Origin: Shinella zoogloeoides
GTDB taxonomy: Bacteria > Pseudomonadota > Alphaproteobacteria > Rhizobiales > Rhizobiaceae
Direction of reading: 5' to 3'
DNA: 64,000 nt
Assembly: GCF_022682305.1 (NCBI RefSeq)
Contig: NZ_CP093528.1
Location: 310,001 to 374,000, forward strand
Part shown: positions 25,729-35,680 of the stretch, piece by piece
Layout of the letters: each line of letters begins with the position of its first letter
How positions within the stretch are numbered: position 1 is the first letter of the stretch
Notes under the pieces: generated by a model
What the model was told of the DNA's origin: nothing
The model's input: the letters and a program-made list of their open reading frames with translations, nothing else
Database searches by the model: none
Position numbers and translations under genes: made by a program

Positions 25729-27423
25729 ATGAATCTGTTGGAACAGTTGACGAAAGTCTACAAGAACCTGGCTTCGCTGGGGCAGGCGAAACTCGCGATG
25801 CTGGCGGGAGCCGCCGTCGTGTCGATCGGTCTCGTGCTTACCGCCGGGATCCTCGTGAACAAGCCCGCCTACGAGACGCTTTATGTCGGCCTTGAAAAGA
25901 CCGACGTGAACCAGATCAGCCTAGCGCTTGCCGAGGCCAATATCGATTTCAACACCGGAACGGACGGTGCAAGCATCGAGGTCCCTGTCGGCCAGACCGG
26001 CAAGGCGCGGCTCTATCTCGCCGAGCGCGGCCTGCCGAGCAGCGCCAATGCCGGCTATGAACTCTTCGACAAGGTCGGCTCCCTTGGCCTGACCTCCTTC
26101 ATGCAGGAAGTGACGCGTGTGCGCGCCCTCGAAGGCGAGATCGCCCGCACCATCCAGCAGATCAGTGGCATCGCCGCCGCCCGCGTCCATATCGTGATGC
26201 CCGAGCGCGGCAATTTCCGCAAAGCCGACCAGGTGCCGACCGCCTCCGTCATGATCCGCGCCAGCGCGCAGGCCGGTCGTGAATCGGCCGCCGCCATCCG
26301 CCACCTCGTCGCGGCCTCCGTGCCGGGCCTCGAAGTCGACGGTGTCACCATTCTCGATTCCGCCGGCCAGCTTCTCGCTTCCGGCGACGACCCGGAGAAC
26401 GGCGCGGTCAATCGCTCGCTGACGGCGGTCCAGACCGTCCAGAGCGAGATCGAGCGCAATATCGAAAAGGCGCTTGCGCCCTTCCTCGGCATGGACAATT
26501 TCCGCGCCAGCGTTACCGCCTCGCTCAATACCGATACGCAGCAGATCCAGGAAACGGTCTACGATCCGGAATCGCGCGTCGAGCGCTCCATCCGCGTGAC
26601 GCGTGAAAGCCAAAAGTCCAGCCAGCAGGCGACGAACAAGGCCGCGACCGTCGAGCAGAACATTCCGCAGGGCGGCCCGGAAGGTAACGGCGACGGCCCG
26701 CAGTCCAAGGACGAGGCGGACAAGAAGGAAGAGCAGACCAACTACGAGATCAACAGCAAGACGGTCGCGACCGTCCGCAACGGTGTCGCCGTGGAGAAGC
26801 TGTCGGTCGCCGTGGTGGTCAACCGCGCTCGCGTCGCGGCCATGGTCGGCGAGCCGGCGGACCAGGCGAAGATCGACGCCTATATCGCCGACATGCAGAA
26901 GATCGTCTCGTCCGCCGCCGGCCTCAACACCGATCGCGGCGACGTGGTGACGATCACCGCCATGGAATTCCTTGATCACCAGCTTCTCGACGAAGCCGTG
27001 CCCGGCCCGGGCATCCTGGAAGTACTGACACGCAATCTCGGCGGCATCATCAATGCGCTCGCTTTCGTCGGTGTCGCCTTCCTCGTGGTCTGGTTCGGCC
27101 TGCGCCCGGCGGTCCGTTCCGTCACCGGCGGCGGCGCCTCGGCCGGCGCGCTGGACAGCGGCGCGGCAGGTCTCGAACTGCCCGACTTCTCGCCGGCAAG
27201 CGGCATCGGCGGCCCCGGCGCCACCCTCATGGACGGCTTCGGTGCCGACTTCGGCTTCGACAGCACGGACGACCTGCTCAATGCCGGCGATGACGGCGAC
27301 GGTTCCTTCAACCGCCGCGTCAAGGAAGGCCCGGAACGTCGCCTCGGCCGCATGGTCGAGATCAGCGAGGAACGCGCCGCCAAGATCCTGCGCAAATGGG
27401 CCGTCGAGAGGGAAGCCGCCTGA
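25729..27423 (+). CDS. fliF: Flagellar MS-ring protein FliF
   Basis: The 564-residue protein forms the MS ring in the inner membrane, the base on which the rotor and export gate assemble. One membrane helix lies near residues 20-45 (LAMLAGAAVVSIGLVLTAGI) and a second near 440-462 (IINALAFVGVAFLVVWFGLRP). Between them are the ring-building domains (ETLYVGLEKTDVNQISLALA, ALEGEIARTIQQISGIAAA). The acidic C-terminal tail that binds FliG follows. GGGAACAG precedes ATG 25729. It is alone between two terminators. Confidence 0.96.
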   Translation: MNLLEQLTKVYKNLASLGQAKLAMLAGAAVVSIGLVLTAGILVNKPAYETLYVGLEKTDVNQISLALAEANIDFNTGTDGASIEVPVGQTGKARLYLAERGLPSSANAGYELFDKVGSLGLTSFMQEVTRVRALEGEIARTIQQISGIAAARVHIVMPERGNFRKADQVPTASVMIRASAQAGRESAAAIRHLVAASVPGLEVDGVTILDSAGQLLASGDDPENGAVNRSLTAVQTVQSEIERNIEKALAPFLGMDNFRASVTASLNTDTQQIQETVYDPESRVERSIRVTRESQKSSQQATNKAATVEQNIPQGGPEGNGDGPQSKDEADKKEEQTNYEINSKTVATVRNGVAVEKLSVAVVVNRARVAAMVGEPADQAKIDAYIADMQKIVSSAAGLNTDRGDVVTITAMEFLDHQLLDEAVPGPGILEVLTRNLGGIINALAFVGVAFLVVWFGLRPAVRSVTGGGASAGALDSGAAGLELPDFSPASGIGGPGATLMDGFGADFGFDSTDDLLNAGDDGDGSFNRRVKEGPERRLGRMVEISEERAAKILRKWAVEREAA

Positions 27424-27450
27424 CGGCTCCGCCAGCAAAAACAGAAATGA

Positions 27451-27478
27451 CGCGGCCGGAAACGGCCGCGTTTTTTAT
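27451..27478 (+). terminator. Rho-independent terminator after fliF
   Basis: CGCGGCCG and CGGCCGCG form a stem with a small loop (GAAA core), then TTTTTTATTG. It lies 27 bases after the fliF stop. Confidence 0.92.
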
Positions 27479-27732
27479 TGCGCGTAAATCAAGGCGTCGC
27501 CGTTTTTTGAAGTCTCGCTGTCGCTTTTCAGCAACGCTTGTTCAGCCTCATTGCAACATTTCCGTTGCAGTCGGGCCGAACCTTCCCGTGTGGCTCTTCA
27601 CGGGCGCGTGATCTTCGAAAAAAGTTTATCGCCCCTACGGTTGCGAAACGGGAGGTGTTGCATGCAATTCCCGCACGCATTAGGCATGCCTTCTTTATCC
27701 GCCCGCCCGGAATTCCTTCAAATATTGCATGG

Positions 27733-27747
27733 TTAACAATTACTTAA
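27733..27747 (+). promoter_or_regulatory. CtrA-type box upstream of visN
   Basis: TTAA, seven bases (CAATTAC), then TTAA matches the spacing of the CtrA recognition site in alphaproteobacteria. It is 256 bases upstream of the visN start, compatible with a promoter element if the leader is long. Binding is inferred, not shown. Confidence 0.55.
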
Positions 27748-28002
27748 ACGAAAGTTGTCCAGAAGGTCGATGTGCCGCGCCCCAAGGCAAATCACTTGAC
27801 GAATGGCGATTCATAGTTGCCGGCAAAAGTAAATCCCGAGAAGGGGGCGATGGTTTTTAGCGAAAGGAGATGTACACTTTAGTTACTGATTCGCTTGGTG
27901 ATTCCCGTCGATGCGGCCTGACCGGCAAGGGGTTCGGACTGTTCCGAATGCCTGTTGGGAAGGAGACGGAATCTCCGTTCGGAATCGGAACAGGGGGCTA
28001 TC

Positions 28003-28746
28003 ATGGAAACGATCCGGTCGGATGCTGCGGCCTGGGAATCCTATGGATTCTCTGCCGAAGCGGGTGAGCGTAAGAGTGCGCGTGCGTTGTTAGTTCAACA
28101 CCTCGGGCGCTGTACCGGCCACGCCGGTCTCTCCCCGGGGCTGAGGGCCTTGACCGACTACGTCAGCGCCTCGCATTTCCTCCTTCTTCGCCACGACGTC
28201 ATGCCGGAGGCCGGCCTCGAAAGCGTCATCGCCTCAGACTGGCCCTTCGACATGGTGCGCGCTATTGCCGGCGCTATCCTCGCCGGCCAGTCCCGCATGA
28301 GCGAGCTGGACAAGTGCCTGACGCTCCTGAAACCATGCTTCAGTCATCTTGCCGACGATATCGCGGTGCCGAAGGGCATCAGCCGCGAATATTGCACCAT
28401 CGCCTTCCATGTCGGCCGGGTGCGCATGTCGCTGCTGCTGCTCTTCCCGGAGCATTTCATCCTCTCCCAGAGCAAGCTGCGCGATGTCGGGGTGATGACC
28501 GGCTATTTCGCCAGCGTCTGCTGCCAGGGCGCGTTCCTCCGGCAGGATCGCGAGATGGAGCTGACCGAGCGCGAAGTGGAATGCCTCTACTGGATCGCCG
28601 AAGGCAAGACGAGCGACGAGATCGCCGTCATCCTCGGCATCTCGCGCAATACGATCAACAATTACATCACCAGCGTGATGCGCAAGACCGCGACGAAGAC
28701 GCGGTCCGAGGCGATCGCCTGGGCCGTTCGAAACAATCTGGTCTGA
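28003..28746 (+). CDS. visN: Motility master regulator VisN (LuxR family)
   Basis: The 247-residue regulator works with VisR as the top of the rhizobial flagellar hierarchy and activates rem. The N-terminal part is a ligand-binding-like domain (residues 1-180), and the C-terminus is a LuxR helix-turn-helix: LTEREVECLYWIAEGKTSDE, IAVILGISRNTINNYITSVM. AGGGGG lies seven bases upstream of ATG 28003. An ATG at 27955 is open but lacks a ribosome site. visR follows 11 bases later. Confidence 0.93.
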   Translation: METIRSDAAAWESYGFSAEAGERKSARALLVQHLGRCTGHAGLSPGLRALTDYVSASHFLLLRHDVMPEAGLESVIASDWPFDMVRAIAGAILAGQSRMSELDKCLTLLKPCFSHLADDIAVPKGISREYCTIAFHVGRVRMSLLLLFPEHFILSQSKLRDVGVMTGYFASVCCQGAFLRQDREMELTEREVECLYWIAEGKTSDEIAVILGISRNTINNYITSVMRKTATKTRSEAIAWAVRNNLV

Positions 28747-28757
28747 GGGAGATGGGC

Positions 28758-29501
28758 ATGGGCATTCAGCTTTCTCCTCCCGCCGGCATCGAGGCGGAAA
28801 TCCGCCTCGCCCGGCCTCCGAAGGCCGCTACGGCGTCCGATTTCGTCTCCCGCCTGCAGGTGATGCAGACGATTCTCGGCGCCGGGTACTTCGCGGTGCT
28901 CCGCCTCGGCGGCCATGGCCTGCCGTCCGCCCGCAAGCTCGCGCTTTCGCTGCATAACCTCGCCCACGACGCCGACGGCCATGGCCGCGAGCTTCTGGAC
29001 GCCTACGGGGCGGTGATGCTGGAGCATCTCGAAGCCTCCATGCTGCCGCTGATCTGGGACGGCGTCGGCGACAACCAGTTCGCCGAATCGAGTGTGGAAA
29101 CCTTCACCACGCGCCTTCCGCCCCGGCTTCTGCCGTGGTCGGGCATGGCGTTTCCGGTGCGCCTCGGCGCGCATGGCAACGGTTACGTGCTCTTCATGGG
29201 CACGTTCATCGCGCCGTCCAGCGACCTCATCATCGACATGCACATGAAGAGCTGCCAGGTGCTGATCGACATGCTGGCATGCGAAGAGAAGAAGCTGGCC
29301 CCGGCCGAAGCGCTGAGCGAGCGAGAGATCGCCTGCCTGCAGATGGCCGGCGACGGCTGTATCTCGGAGGCGATCGCCGAGAAGATGGGGCTTTCCGTGC
29401 ATACGGTGAACGCCTATCTCGGCACGGCCACCACCAAGCTTGACGCGGTGAACCGCATCCAGGCCATCGCGAAGGCGATCCGCCTCGGTTACATCACCTG
29501 A
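28758..29501 (+). CDS. visR: Motility master regulator VisR (LuxR family)
   Basis: This LuxR-type partner of VisN is also 247 residues when read from ATG 28758, which has GGGAG seven bases upstream; ATG 28752 is too close to that site. The C-terminal DNA-binding domain is LSEREIACLQMAGDGCISEA, IAEKMGLSVHTVNAYLGTAT. The two proteins act as a heterodimer in Sinorhizobium meliloti. The gene is co-transcribed with visN and meets a minus-strand operon tail to tail. Confidence 0.93.
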   Translation: MGIQLSPPAGIEAEIRLARPPKAATASDFVSRLQVMQTILGAGYFAVLRLGGHGLPSARKLALSLHNLAHDADGHGRELLDAYGAVMLEHLEASMLPLIWDGVGDNQFAESSVETFTTRLPPRLLPWSGMAFPVRLGAHGNGYVLFMGTFIAPSSDLIIDMHMKSCQVLIDMLACEEKKLAPAEALSEREIACLQMAGDGCISEAIAEKMGLSVHTVNAYLGTATTKLDAVNRIQAIAKAIRLGYIT

Positions 29502-29502
29502 C

Positions 29503-29534
29503 GAAAAAGCGGCCACGCCTCGGCATGGCCGCTT
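29503..29534 (-). terminator. Terminator of the motA-flhB operon, also behind visR
   Basis: On the minus strand AAGCGGCCA pairs with TGGCCGCTT around a GC-rich loop, and the run TTTTT follows. It lies 16 bases after the stop of the 148-residue gene. On the plus strand the same hairpin follows visR closely but has no U tract. Confidence 0.85.
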
Positions 29535-29549
29535 CCCCTGGTCTGTCCC

Positions 29550-29996
29550 TCAATGGGCGTGCTGCGCCGGTGGCATCCCGGATTTCACGTAGCGCGCCTC
29601 GGCAAGGCTCCTGCGCAGGAAATCGGTGTTGTCGTCGGGGTCCGCGGACGGATCGTTGAAGGCGACGTGGGTGACTTCCACGCCGGCCGTATCCTTCTGA
29701 AGCATGAGCCGCGCATAGACCGTAACGCCCTGCGGGCGGATTTCCATGTCGAGCGTCACTTCCGGCTCCGTGTCCCAGTCGAGACGATAGTCGCCGCCTG
29801 CGCCAAAATTGATCGTGCCGGGCAGGAAGTAAAGCTCCGCCGCGGAGGAGACCAGGTCGGCCAGGTTACCGTAGCACTCGAAACGCAACAACGAGACGAG
29901 ATCGGCGGCATCGAGCAGTCTCAGCTCAGTGGCGACCGGGCAGATTGCTTCGGCAACAATCTTCTCGCGCTCGGCGGAATAGGTGCATTTTCTCAT
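29550..29996 (-). CDS. Conserved flagellar-cluster protein of unknown function
   Basis: This encodes 148 residues, with no signal peptide or membrane segment. The ordered core (LRLLDAADLVSLLRFECYGN, LVSSAAELYFLPGTINF, YRLDWDTEPEVTLDMEIRPQ) looks like a small alpha/beta fold. It is the last gene of the minus-strand motA-fliM-fliN-fliG-flhB operon, five bases after flhB. Sinorhizobium meliloti has an uncharacterised gene in the same place between flhB and visR, so a motility role is likely, but none is established from sequence. Confidence 0.75.
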   Translation of the reverse strand: MRKCTYSAEREKIVAEAICPVATELRLLDAADLVSLLRFECYGNLADLVSSAAELYFLPGTINFGAGGDYRLDWDTEPEVTLDMEIRPQGVTVYARLMLQKDTAGVEVTHVAFNDPSADPDDNTDFLRRSLAEARYVKSGMPPAQHAH

Positions 29997-30001
29997 CGGA
30001 T

Positions 30002-31081
30002 CTAGTTTACCCGTCTGGTCTGGGGCGAGGCTGCGTAAACCCGGTGAATCAGCTCCGCCACGGCTTTGTAGAACACCGGCGGAATGACACTATCCACCGA
30101 GACTTGCGCAAACATTGAGCGTGCGAGCGGCGGGTCCTCGAAGACGGGAATTCCGTTCTCCTCGGCGATCTCGCGAATCTTCAGCGCGATGAGGTCCTGC
30201 CCCTTGGCGACGACGACCGGTGCGTCGCCCTCTTCCCGCACATAACGCAGCGCCACGGCGAAGTGGGTCGGGTTGGCGATGACGAGGGTGGCGCGCGGCA
30301 CGTCCGTCATCATGCGGCGGCGGATGCGGTCGCGCTGGATGGAGCGCATGCGCGCCTTGACGATGGGGTCGCCCTGCGCCTGCTTCATTTCCTCCTTCAC
30401 CTCCTGCTTTGTCATCATCAGTTCGGAGAACCAGTGATGGCGCGTCCAGGCGAAGTCGAGGGCGGCGATGAGAGCGGTGGCGAAGAGGATGATCAGCAGG
30501 ACCTTGTTGATGTCCGAGCTCATCATGTAGATGAGCGCCGCCGGCTCGGAGAACATGGTGTCGAGCGAGGCGAAGAAATTGCCGCGCATCGCAAGGGCGA
30601 CGACGACCGAGACGAGCAGGATCTTGATCAGGGACTTGCCGAATTCGACGAGACCCTGCTTGCCGAACAGGCGGCTGAGGCCCTTGACCGGGCTGAGGCG
30701 GCTGATCTGCGGGCGCACGCGCTCAAGCACGGGGCTGGGCAGGTTCTGGAAGACGGACGAGGCGATGCCGAAGAGCATCATCATGGCCAGGATCGGCAGC
30801 AGCAGCGCGCCGGCCTCCCAGCCGAGATGCCGGAAGATCGCGATGACGTCGGTCCCGGTTCTGAGGTTCCAGGCTTCCGGCTGCTCGAAGAAATCGCGCA
30901 GCGTCTCGTTCATGCGCGAGATTCCGCCTGGCACGAAGAAGACGAGGAAGAGATAGATCGCCAGCGTCGAGGCGAAGACCGTGATCTCGCGCGAGAAAGG
31001 CGTGTTGCCCTTCTCCGCCGCATCCCGGAGTTTCTTCTCGGTCGGGAGTTCTGTTTTACTGTCCTTGTCGTCGTCCGACAC
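30002..31081 (-). CDS. flhB: Flagellar export protein FlhB
   Basis: The 359-residue inner-membrane protein belongs to the flagellar type III export gate and switches substrate from hook to filament. Four hydrophobic segments lie between residues 30 and 210 (for example [18 protein letters not shown] and [18 protein letters not shown]). The cytoplasmic domain has the autocleavage motif NPTH in [16 protein letters not shown], followed by [20 protein letters not shown]. The start [20 protein letters not shown] is the family's usual one. Confidence 0.97.
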   Translation of the reverse strand: MSDDDKDSKTELPTEKKLRDAAEKGNTPFSREITVFASTLAIYLFLVFFVPGGISRMNETLRDFFEQPEAWNLRTGTDVIAIFRHLGWEAGALLLPILAMMMLFGIASSVFQNLPSPVLERVRPQISRLSPVKGLSRLFGKQGLVEFGKSLIKILLVSVVVALAMRGNFFASLDTMFSEPAALIYMMSSDINKVLLIILFATALIAALDFAWTRHHWFSELMMTKQEVKEEMKQAQGDPIVKARMRSIQRDRIRRRMMTDVPRATLVIANPTHFAVALRYVREEGDAPVVVAKGQDLIALKIREIAEENGIPVFEDPPLARSMFAQVSVDSVIPPVFYKAVAELIHRVYAASPQTRRVN

Positions 31082-31177
31082 GCCGCACTCCCCGGAAAAG
31101 CAGACGGCCCGAACCCCATGTCAGGAGATTCGGGCCGAAAACACGCTCCGCTCGCGGCTCTGCCGTGTCAAGCAGGA

Positions 31178-32215
31178 TCAGGCCGCCTCGGCTTCCTGTT
31201 CCTTTTCCTTCAACTGGATTTGTCCGGCTGCGGCCAGGCGAATGGCTTCCTGCGTGATCGAGCGGCGGGCGATCGCCACTTCGCGCGGGTTGCCGGCATC
31301 GCCGGCGGCAAGGTCCGATTCGATCATGCGGCGCTGGCGCGCGCCGATGGAGGAGAGGACCGATTCGCGCAGTTCCATCGTCGCGCCGCGCAGCGCGGCG
31401 GTGATGATGTCGCCGGACACGTCGTTGAAGAGCGCGACGCGGCTCTTCTGCGGCATGTAGAGCACGTCTTCGAAGAGGAAGATCTTCGGGCGCACCTTCT
31501 TGACCGATTCGGTCGAAACCGTCTCGAGCGAGGCGAGCATCTCATCGACCTGCGACTTCTCCAGTTCGTTCATGAGGTCGGCGACCTTGTTCGAGCCGAC
31601 CGAGTTGCGTTCCGCATCCAGCGCATTGATCATCTCGATCACCCGCGCCTCGACGATGGCCGTTGCCTTGGGGCTGGCATCCTTGAGGTTGACGGTGCGG
31701 TTGATGATGTCGGCGCGGTGCTCTTCGGGAATTTCGAGCAGGACCTTCGCGCCGAAGGAGGACGGCATCATCGAGAGGATGTAGGCGATGGTCTGCGGAT
31801 GCTCGTTGAGCAGGAATTTTGCGACGAAGACCGGGTCTGCATCCTGCAGGCGGTCCCAGATCGTCGTCTCGAAGGCCTGGAAGGCGGCGCGGCGGCCGAG
31901 CAGGCCGTCCACCTCGTCCGGCGTCAGGCCTTCTTCGAGGATGCCTTCCATCATCTTGGCGTTGTCCATCAGGCCCGCGCCCTCGGTGAACAGGTCCTCG
32001 AACTCGTTGACGAGGTCGATCAGTTCATGGGGCGGGATGGCGCGCAGGTTCTGCGCGGCGGCGATGATCTGCTGGAGCTCGCTCTGGGTGAAATATTTCA
32101 GCAGCTTGCCGGCGACACCCTTGCCCATGGCGAGAAGGACGGCTGCTGCCTTCTCGACCTGCGAAAGCGGCGTTCCGACCGCCGTGGATGTCCCGAAATT
32201 CTCGAAATCCATCAT
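31178..32215 (-). CDS. fliG: Flagellar motor switch protein FliG
   Basis: The 345-residue rotor protein binds FliF and meets the stator. It has three helical domains: N-terminal (KAAAVLLAMGKGVAGKLLKY), middle with armadillo motif (LLNEHPQTIAYILSMMPSSFGAKVL), and C-terminal with the charged torque helix (AALRGATMELRESVLSSIGA, RQRRMIESDL). AGGGGG lies nine bases upstream of ATG 32215. The gene is between fliN and flhB in the operon. Confidence 0.96.
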   Translation of the reverse strand: MMDFENFGTSTAVGTPLSQVEKAAAVLLAMGKGVAGKLLKYFTQSELQQIIAAAQNLRAIPPHELIDLVNEFEDLFTEGAGLMDNAKMMEGILEEGLTPDEVDGLLGRRAAFQAFETTIWDRLQDADPVFVAKFLLNEHPQTIAYILSMMPSSFGAKVLLEIPEEHRADIINRTVNLKDASPKATAIVEARVIEMINALDAERNSVGSNKVADLMNELEKSQVDEMLASLETVSTESVKKVRPKIFLFEDVLYMPQKSRVALFNDVSGDIITAALRGATMELRESVLSSIGARQRRMIESDLAAGDAGNPREVAIARRSITQEAIRLAAAGQIQLKEKEQEAEAA

Positions 32216-32245
32216 GGATTTATCCCCCTGAGACCTAACCGGTCA

Positions 32246-32836
32246 TCAGATCTTGCGTGTACTCTTCACTTCGATGAGCTTGACCCCGAAGCGGGTGTCG
32301 TCGTTTTCAAGAACGGTGATCTCGCCGCGGCCGATGATCCGGCCGTTGACCATGACTTCGACCGGCTCGCCGATGCGGCGGTCGAGCGCGATGGTGGCGC
32401 CCTCGCTGAGGTTCATGAGGCTGGAGACCTGCATCTGCGAGGAACCCAGAACGATCTGCAGATCGATCGGGATGTCCATGATGAGGTCCATGTTGGATTC
32501 CATGGCGCTGCCCGGACGGGGCGCTTCGCCGAGGTCGGCGGAGAAGTCGTTGCCGCCGCCGAAATCGCCGCCGCCGAAATCCGAACCGCCGAAGCCGGTA
32601 TCCGTGCCGAAATCCGTGGTGGCCGCGCCGCCGCCGAAATCCGAATTGCCGAAATCGCCGCCGAATGCGGCAAGCGGGTCATCGCCGGCCGTAGCGGGGA
32701 AGTCCGCGCCGATCGAGCCGGCGGCATCGTGCTGAAGAACGCCGCGCAGATCGTCGATCGCCTGCTCCAGTTCCTGGTCGCCTGCGTTGATGGAAGACAT
32801 GATGTCGTCAGCGATGGGTGTTTTCTTCGGTGCCAT
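32246..32836 (-). CDS. fliN: Flagellar motor switch protein FliN
   Basis: The 196-residue C-ring component is longer than the roughly 140-residue enteric form because of a Gly/Phe/Asp-rich insert (residues about 60-105, with repeated DFGG and SDFGG units). The C-terminal surface-presentation domain is conserved: [40 protein letters not shown] and FGVKLIEV. The insert is low complexity and probably disordered. Confidence 0.95.
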   Translation of the reverse strand: MAPKKTPIADDIMSSINAGDQELEQAIDDLRGVLQHDAAGSIGADFPATAGDDPLAAFGGDFGNSDFGGGAATTDFGTDTGFGGSDFGGGDFGGGNDFSADLGEAPRPGSAMESNMDLIMDIPIDLQIVLGSSQMQVSSLMNLSEGATIALDRRIGEPVEVMVNGRIIGRGEITVLENDDTRFGVKLIEVKSTRKI

Positions 32837-32899
32837 AAGACCACTATTCCATTCGAAACTTGCCTGAGGCGTGCCGCCCCGCAGGCTTCACGCGCAAAA

Positions 32900-33844
32900 C
32901 TATCCGATGATGTGCTGGAGAAGGTCTTCCTCCGAGCCGTAGGTATCCTTGACGCGGACCGTGTAGCGGGCGCCGGACCGGCCGAATTCGCAGACATAGA
33001 GGTTGCGCCCGTTGGCGTTCACCTCCACGCGCACGTCGCCCGCCTCGTTGAAGGGGATGATGTCGCCGGCCTGCAGCCTGCTGATCGTGTCGAGCGTCTG
33101 CCGTTCGAGGCGGATGCGCGCCTCCAGCGTCACCTTCGAGCGGCGGACCTGCTCGCCGAGCTGTTCGCTCCACTCGACGCGGGTCCTGGGGGCATTGGCC
33201 GGCTTCGGGGCGGTGATGGTCGACTTCAGCATTACGGCTTGGGGAATGACGACATGGAAGGTGGAGAGCACCGGCCCGATGCCGACGGCCATGTTGACCA
33301 TGGCGACGAAGGCGTCGTCGCTGGCGTCTTCCGAGGGCTTGCGGGTCTCGGCATTGTGGGCCGAGCCGAGGAAGGGTTCGAAGCCGTTCGCACCGTTGAC
33401 GGCCGTCTTCAGCACGCCTGAGATGCGGTCGAACATCATCGCCGCTACGTCCAGCTCGATCTTGGAGAGCGGGCGCGGCTCCGGATCCTCGACCGAATCG
33501 CTGACGGCGCCGAGCATGTTCTCGACGAGCGTGATGATCATCGGGCTGTCGCAGATCAGCGTGAAGCGATCACACCAGTCGCGTAGCGAAGCGTCGCAGC
33601 AGGCCATTGCGCCGCCGAGGCCGGAGACGAGCGTGCCGTAGCGGCCGGTCTCGAAGCCGGCATAGGAAACCGCGACCTCGAAGCCAAGTTCGCTTTCCAG
33701 CATGTCGGGCAGGAATTCGGCGAAGACGTCGCCGAGACTGGCGCAGAGCTTGGAGATGGTCGCCTGGTCGCCGAGCCTGCCGGTGAGGCGGGCGAGCACG
33801 ATCGGGTCCATGGTGGGGTGAGGGGTCACGGTCGCTGCGCTCAT
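32900..33844 (-). CDS. fliM: Flagellar motor switch protein FliM
   Basis: The 314-residue rotor protein receives CheY2~P. A middle CheC-like domain (FAEFLPDMLESELGFEVAVS through VFPQ-type strands such as STFHVVIPQAVM) and a C-terminal FliN-like domain (RSKVTLEARIRLERQTLDTI, GDIIPFNEAGDVRVEVNANG) are visible. The enteric N-terminal CheY-binding peptide LSQxEIDAL is not recognisable here, as is usual for rhizobia. The gene starts three bases after the motA stop. Confidence 0.93.
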   Translation of the reverse strand: MSAATVTPHPTMDPIVLARLTGRLGDQATISKLCASLGDVFAEFLPDMLESELGFEVAVSYAGFETGRYGTLVSGLGGAMACCDASLRDWCDRFTLICDSPMIITLVENMLGAVSDSVEDPEPRPLSKIELDVAAMMFDRISGVLKTAVNGANGFEPFLGSAHNAETRKPSEDASDDAFVAMVNMAVGIGPVLSTFHVVIPQAVMLKSTITAPKPANAPRTRVEWSEQLGEQVRRSKVTLEARIRLERQTLDTISRLQAGDIIPFNEAGDVRVEVNANGRNLYVCEFGRSGARYTVRVKDTYGSEEDLLQHIIG

Positions 33845-33847
33845 GTC

Positions 33848-34726
33848 TTAGGCCGCCTTCGAATCGCCGCCGCCGCCCGGATTCATCATTTCCTGCTCGA
33901 CGGCGTCGATGGACGGGCGCTCGTAGGAAGAGATGGTCTTGCGGCCGTATTCGAGGGCGACCTGCGGCACCGAGCCGTTCATGTAGGCGAGCAGCGTCTG
34001 CTTGACGATGACGTAGAGGCGGTTCTGCTTCTCGCGCACGACCTTGATGTTCGTGGTGATCGGCGCGACGACCGAATAGGACAGGAAGATGCCGAGCATG
34101 GTGCCGACGAGCGCCGAGCCGATGAGGCCGCCGAGCACTTCCGGCGACTCGTTGATCTTGCTCATGGCCTTGATGACCCCGAGAACGGCCGCGATGATGC
34201 CGATGGCCGGGAAGGCGTCGCCCATCGTCGACATGGCGTGATAGGGCTTCATCTTGTCACGCGTGATCGTCTGGATTTCCTCATCCATCAGCGCCTCGAT
34301 CTCGTGGGAGCGGGCATTGCCGATGATGATGAGGCGGACATAGTCGCAGATGAAGGCGGTGAGTTCCTTGTTCTTCAGCACGGTCGGCGCGGACTGGAAG
34401 ATCGGCGATTCATCCGGGTTGTCGATATGCGCTTCGATCTCGTTGCGCGACTTGGTGCGCAGGTCCCGCATAAGGCTGTAGAGCACGCCGAGCGTATCGA
34501 GATAGTCGCGTTCCTTCGGCACCTTGTGCTTGAAGGCTTCGCCCAGCGCCTTTCCGGTTTCCTTGATCACCTTCATCGTGTTCGCCACGATGAAGCCGCC
34601 GACGCCGGCGCCGCCGATGATCATGAGTTCGAATGGCTGGTTCAGCACTTCGATGTGCCCGCCCATGGCCATGAAGCCGCCCAAGACGCAGCCGATGGTG
34701 ACGATGAGACCGATAATGATGTTCAT
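33848..34726 (-). CDS. motA: Flagellar stator protein MotA
   Basis: The 292-residue inner-membrane protein forms the proton channel with MotB. Four membrane helices can be placed: [56 protein letters not shown] and [20 protein letters not shown]. The cytoplasmic loop holds the conserved charged residues that press on FliG. ATG 34726 gives the standard start (MNIIIGLIV). It is the first gene of the minus-strand operon and divergent from the plus-strand flgF operon across 172 bases. Confidence 0.96.
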   Translation of the reverse strand: MNIIIGLIVTIGCVLGGFMAMGGHIEVLNQPFELMIIGGAGVGGFIVANTMKVIKETGKALGEAFKHKVPKERDYLDTLGVLYSLMRDLRTKSRNEIEAHIDNPDESPIFQSAPTVLKNKELTAFICDYVRLIIIGNARSHEIEALMDEEIQTITRDKMKPYHAMSTMGDAFPAIGIIAAVLGVIKAMSKINESPEVLGGLIGSALVGTMLGIFLSYSVVAPITTNIKVVREKQNRLYVIVKQTLLAYMNGSVPQVALEYGRKTISSYERPSIDAVEQEMMNPGGGGDSKAA

Positions 34727-34898
34727 GAGCGCAGGTGTCCCGACACAATTCTGACCCTTCCGGCAATACGGTTCCAGCCTTGCGTGAGGCTGTACCGGGC
34801 GGCGGGGTCGCGGATCAGGTTCGCACAAGCAAAAGCCGCAAGGATCGCGGTTCAAAACGGGCATCCATGCCTTCCTGAACCCTGATCGGCGGCCTATC

Positions 34899-35678
34899 GT
34901 GACGACCACCTATACCAGCTACAAGCTGATTTCCTCCGACCTCCAGACCTCGCTGAAGCGCGTATCGGAGCAGCCGGACGTCAAGCGCGAGACGGAATAC
35001 TATCTCGCGAAGATCGGCAGCATAAAGACGATCGACGAGTTCTTCGCCGACAGCCGGCTCTACAACTACGCCATGAAGGCGCACGGGCTGGACGACATGG
35101 CCTATGCCAAGGCCTTCATGCGCAAGGTTCTGACAGAAGGCATCGACGACAAGGCGGCCTTCGCCAACCAGCTCAGCGACACGCGCTACAAGGAATTGGC
35201 GGAATCGCTGAACTTCGCCCGCCATGGCGAGCTTGCCACCACCTTCGAGCGCGCCCAGAAGGGCGTCGTCGACAAATACACCCGTCAGACGCTTGAGGTC
35301 AGCGTCGGCGAGGACAATACGGGCGTGCGCCTCGCGCTTTATTTCGAGCGCATGGCCTCCTCCGTCACCTCGGGCTATTCCATCATCGCCGACGATGCGC
35401 TGGCGCAGGTCGTGCGCACCGCGCTCCAGCTTCCTGCGGAGTTCGCTGCCACCGATATCGACCGTCAGGCGGCGTATTACGAGGACGCGCTGAACATCGA
35501 GGACTTCAAGGAACCGGCCAAGCTCGGCAAGTTCCTCGAGCGCTTCACCTCGATGTGGGAACTTGAAAATCCCTCCGGCAGCTACGATCCGATGACCGTG
35601 TTCCAGCCGTCCAGCCTCACCGGCATCTCGACGGACCTCCTGCTTTCCATCAACAACCTGAAACTCGGAGGCCGCTGA
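34899..35678 (+). CDS. DUF1217 protein, flagellar cluster
   Basis: The 259-residue product starts at GTG 34899 and belongs to DUF1217, a family found in rhizobial flagellar clusters just before flgF. Features are [40 protein letters not shown], two further helical repeats ([15 protein letters not shown] and [11 protein letters not shown]) and [19 protein letters not shown]. There is no signal peptide. The function is unknown; the position and Ser/Thr-rich C-terminus would suit a flagellar assembly factor or exported protein. flgF starts two bases after its stop. Confidence 0.82.
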   Translation: MTTTYTSYKLISSDLQTSLKRVSEQPDVKRETEYYLAKIGSIKTIDEFFADSRLYNYAMKAHGLDDMAYAKAFMRKVLTEGIDDKAAFANQLSDTRYKELAESLNFARHGELATTFERAQKGVVDKYTRQTLEVSVGEDNTGVRLALYFERMASSVTSGYSIIADDALAQVVRTALQLPAEFAATDIDRQAAYYEDALNIEDFKEPAKLGKFLERFTSMWELENPSGSYDPMTVFQPSSLTGISTDLLLSINNLKLGGR

Positions 35679-35680
35679 GC

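Larger units (their letters stand above)
27424..28002 (+). promoter_or_regulatory. Long upstream region of visN
   Basis: This 579-base stretch starts with the fliF terminator and is AT-rich afterwards. It carries a CtrA-type box TTAACAATTACTTAA at 27733-27747. No protein gene is convincing: the open frames lack ribosome sites and have no recognisable product. A long leader fits a master regulator with several inputs. Confidence 0.6.

Noticed and set aside
27538..27747. Short plus-strand frames in the visN upstream region
   Set aside because: No ribosome sites, no conserved features, and the region contains a terminator and a likely regulatory box.
30263..33421. A 1,052-codon plus-strand frame opposite flhB, fliG and fliN
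   Set aside because: It is a mirror of three well-identified genes and has no ribosome site or recognisable domain.
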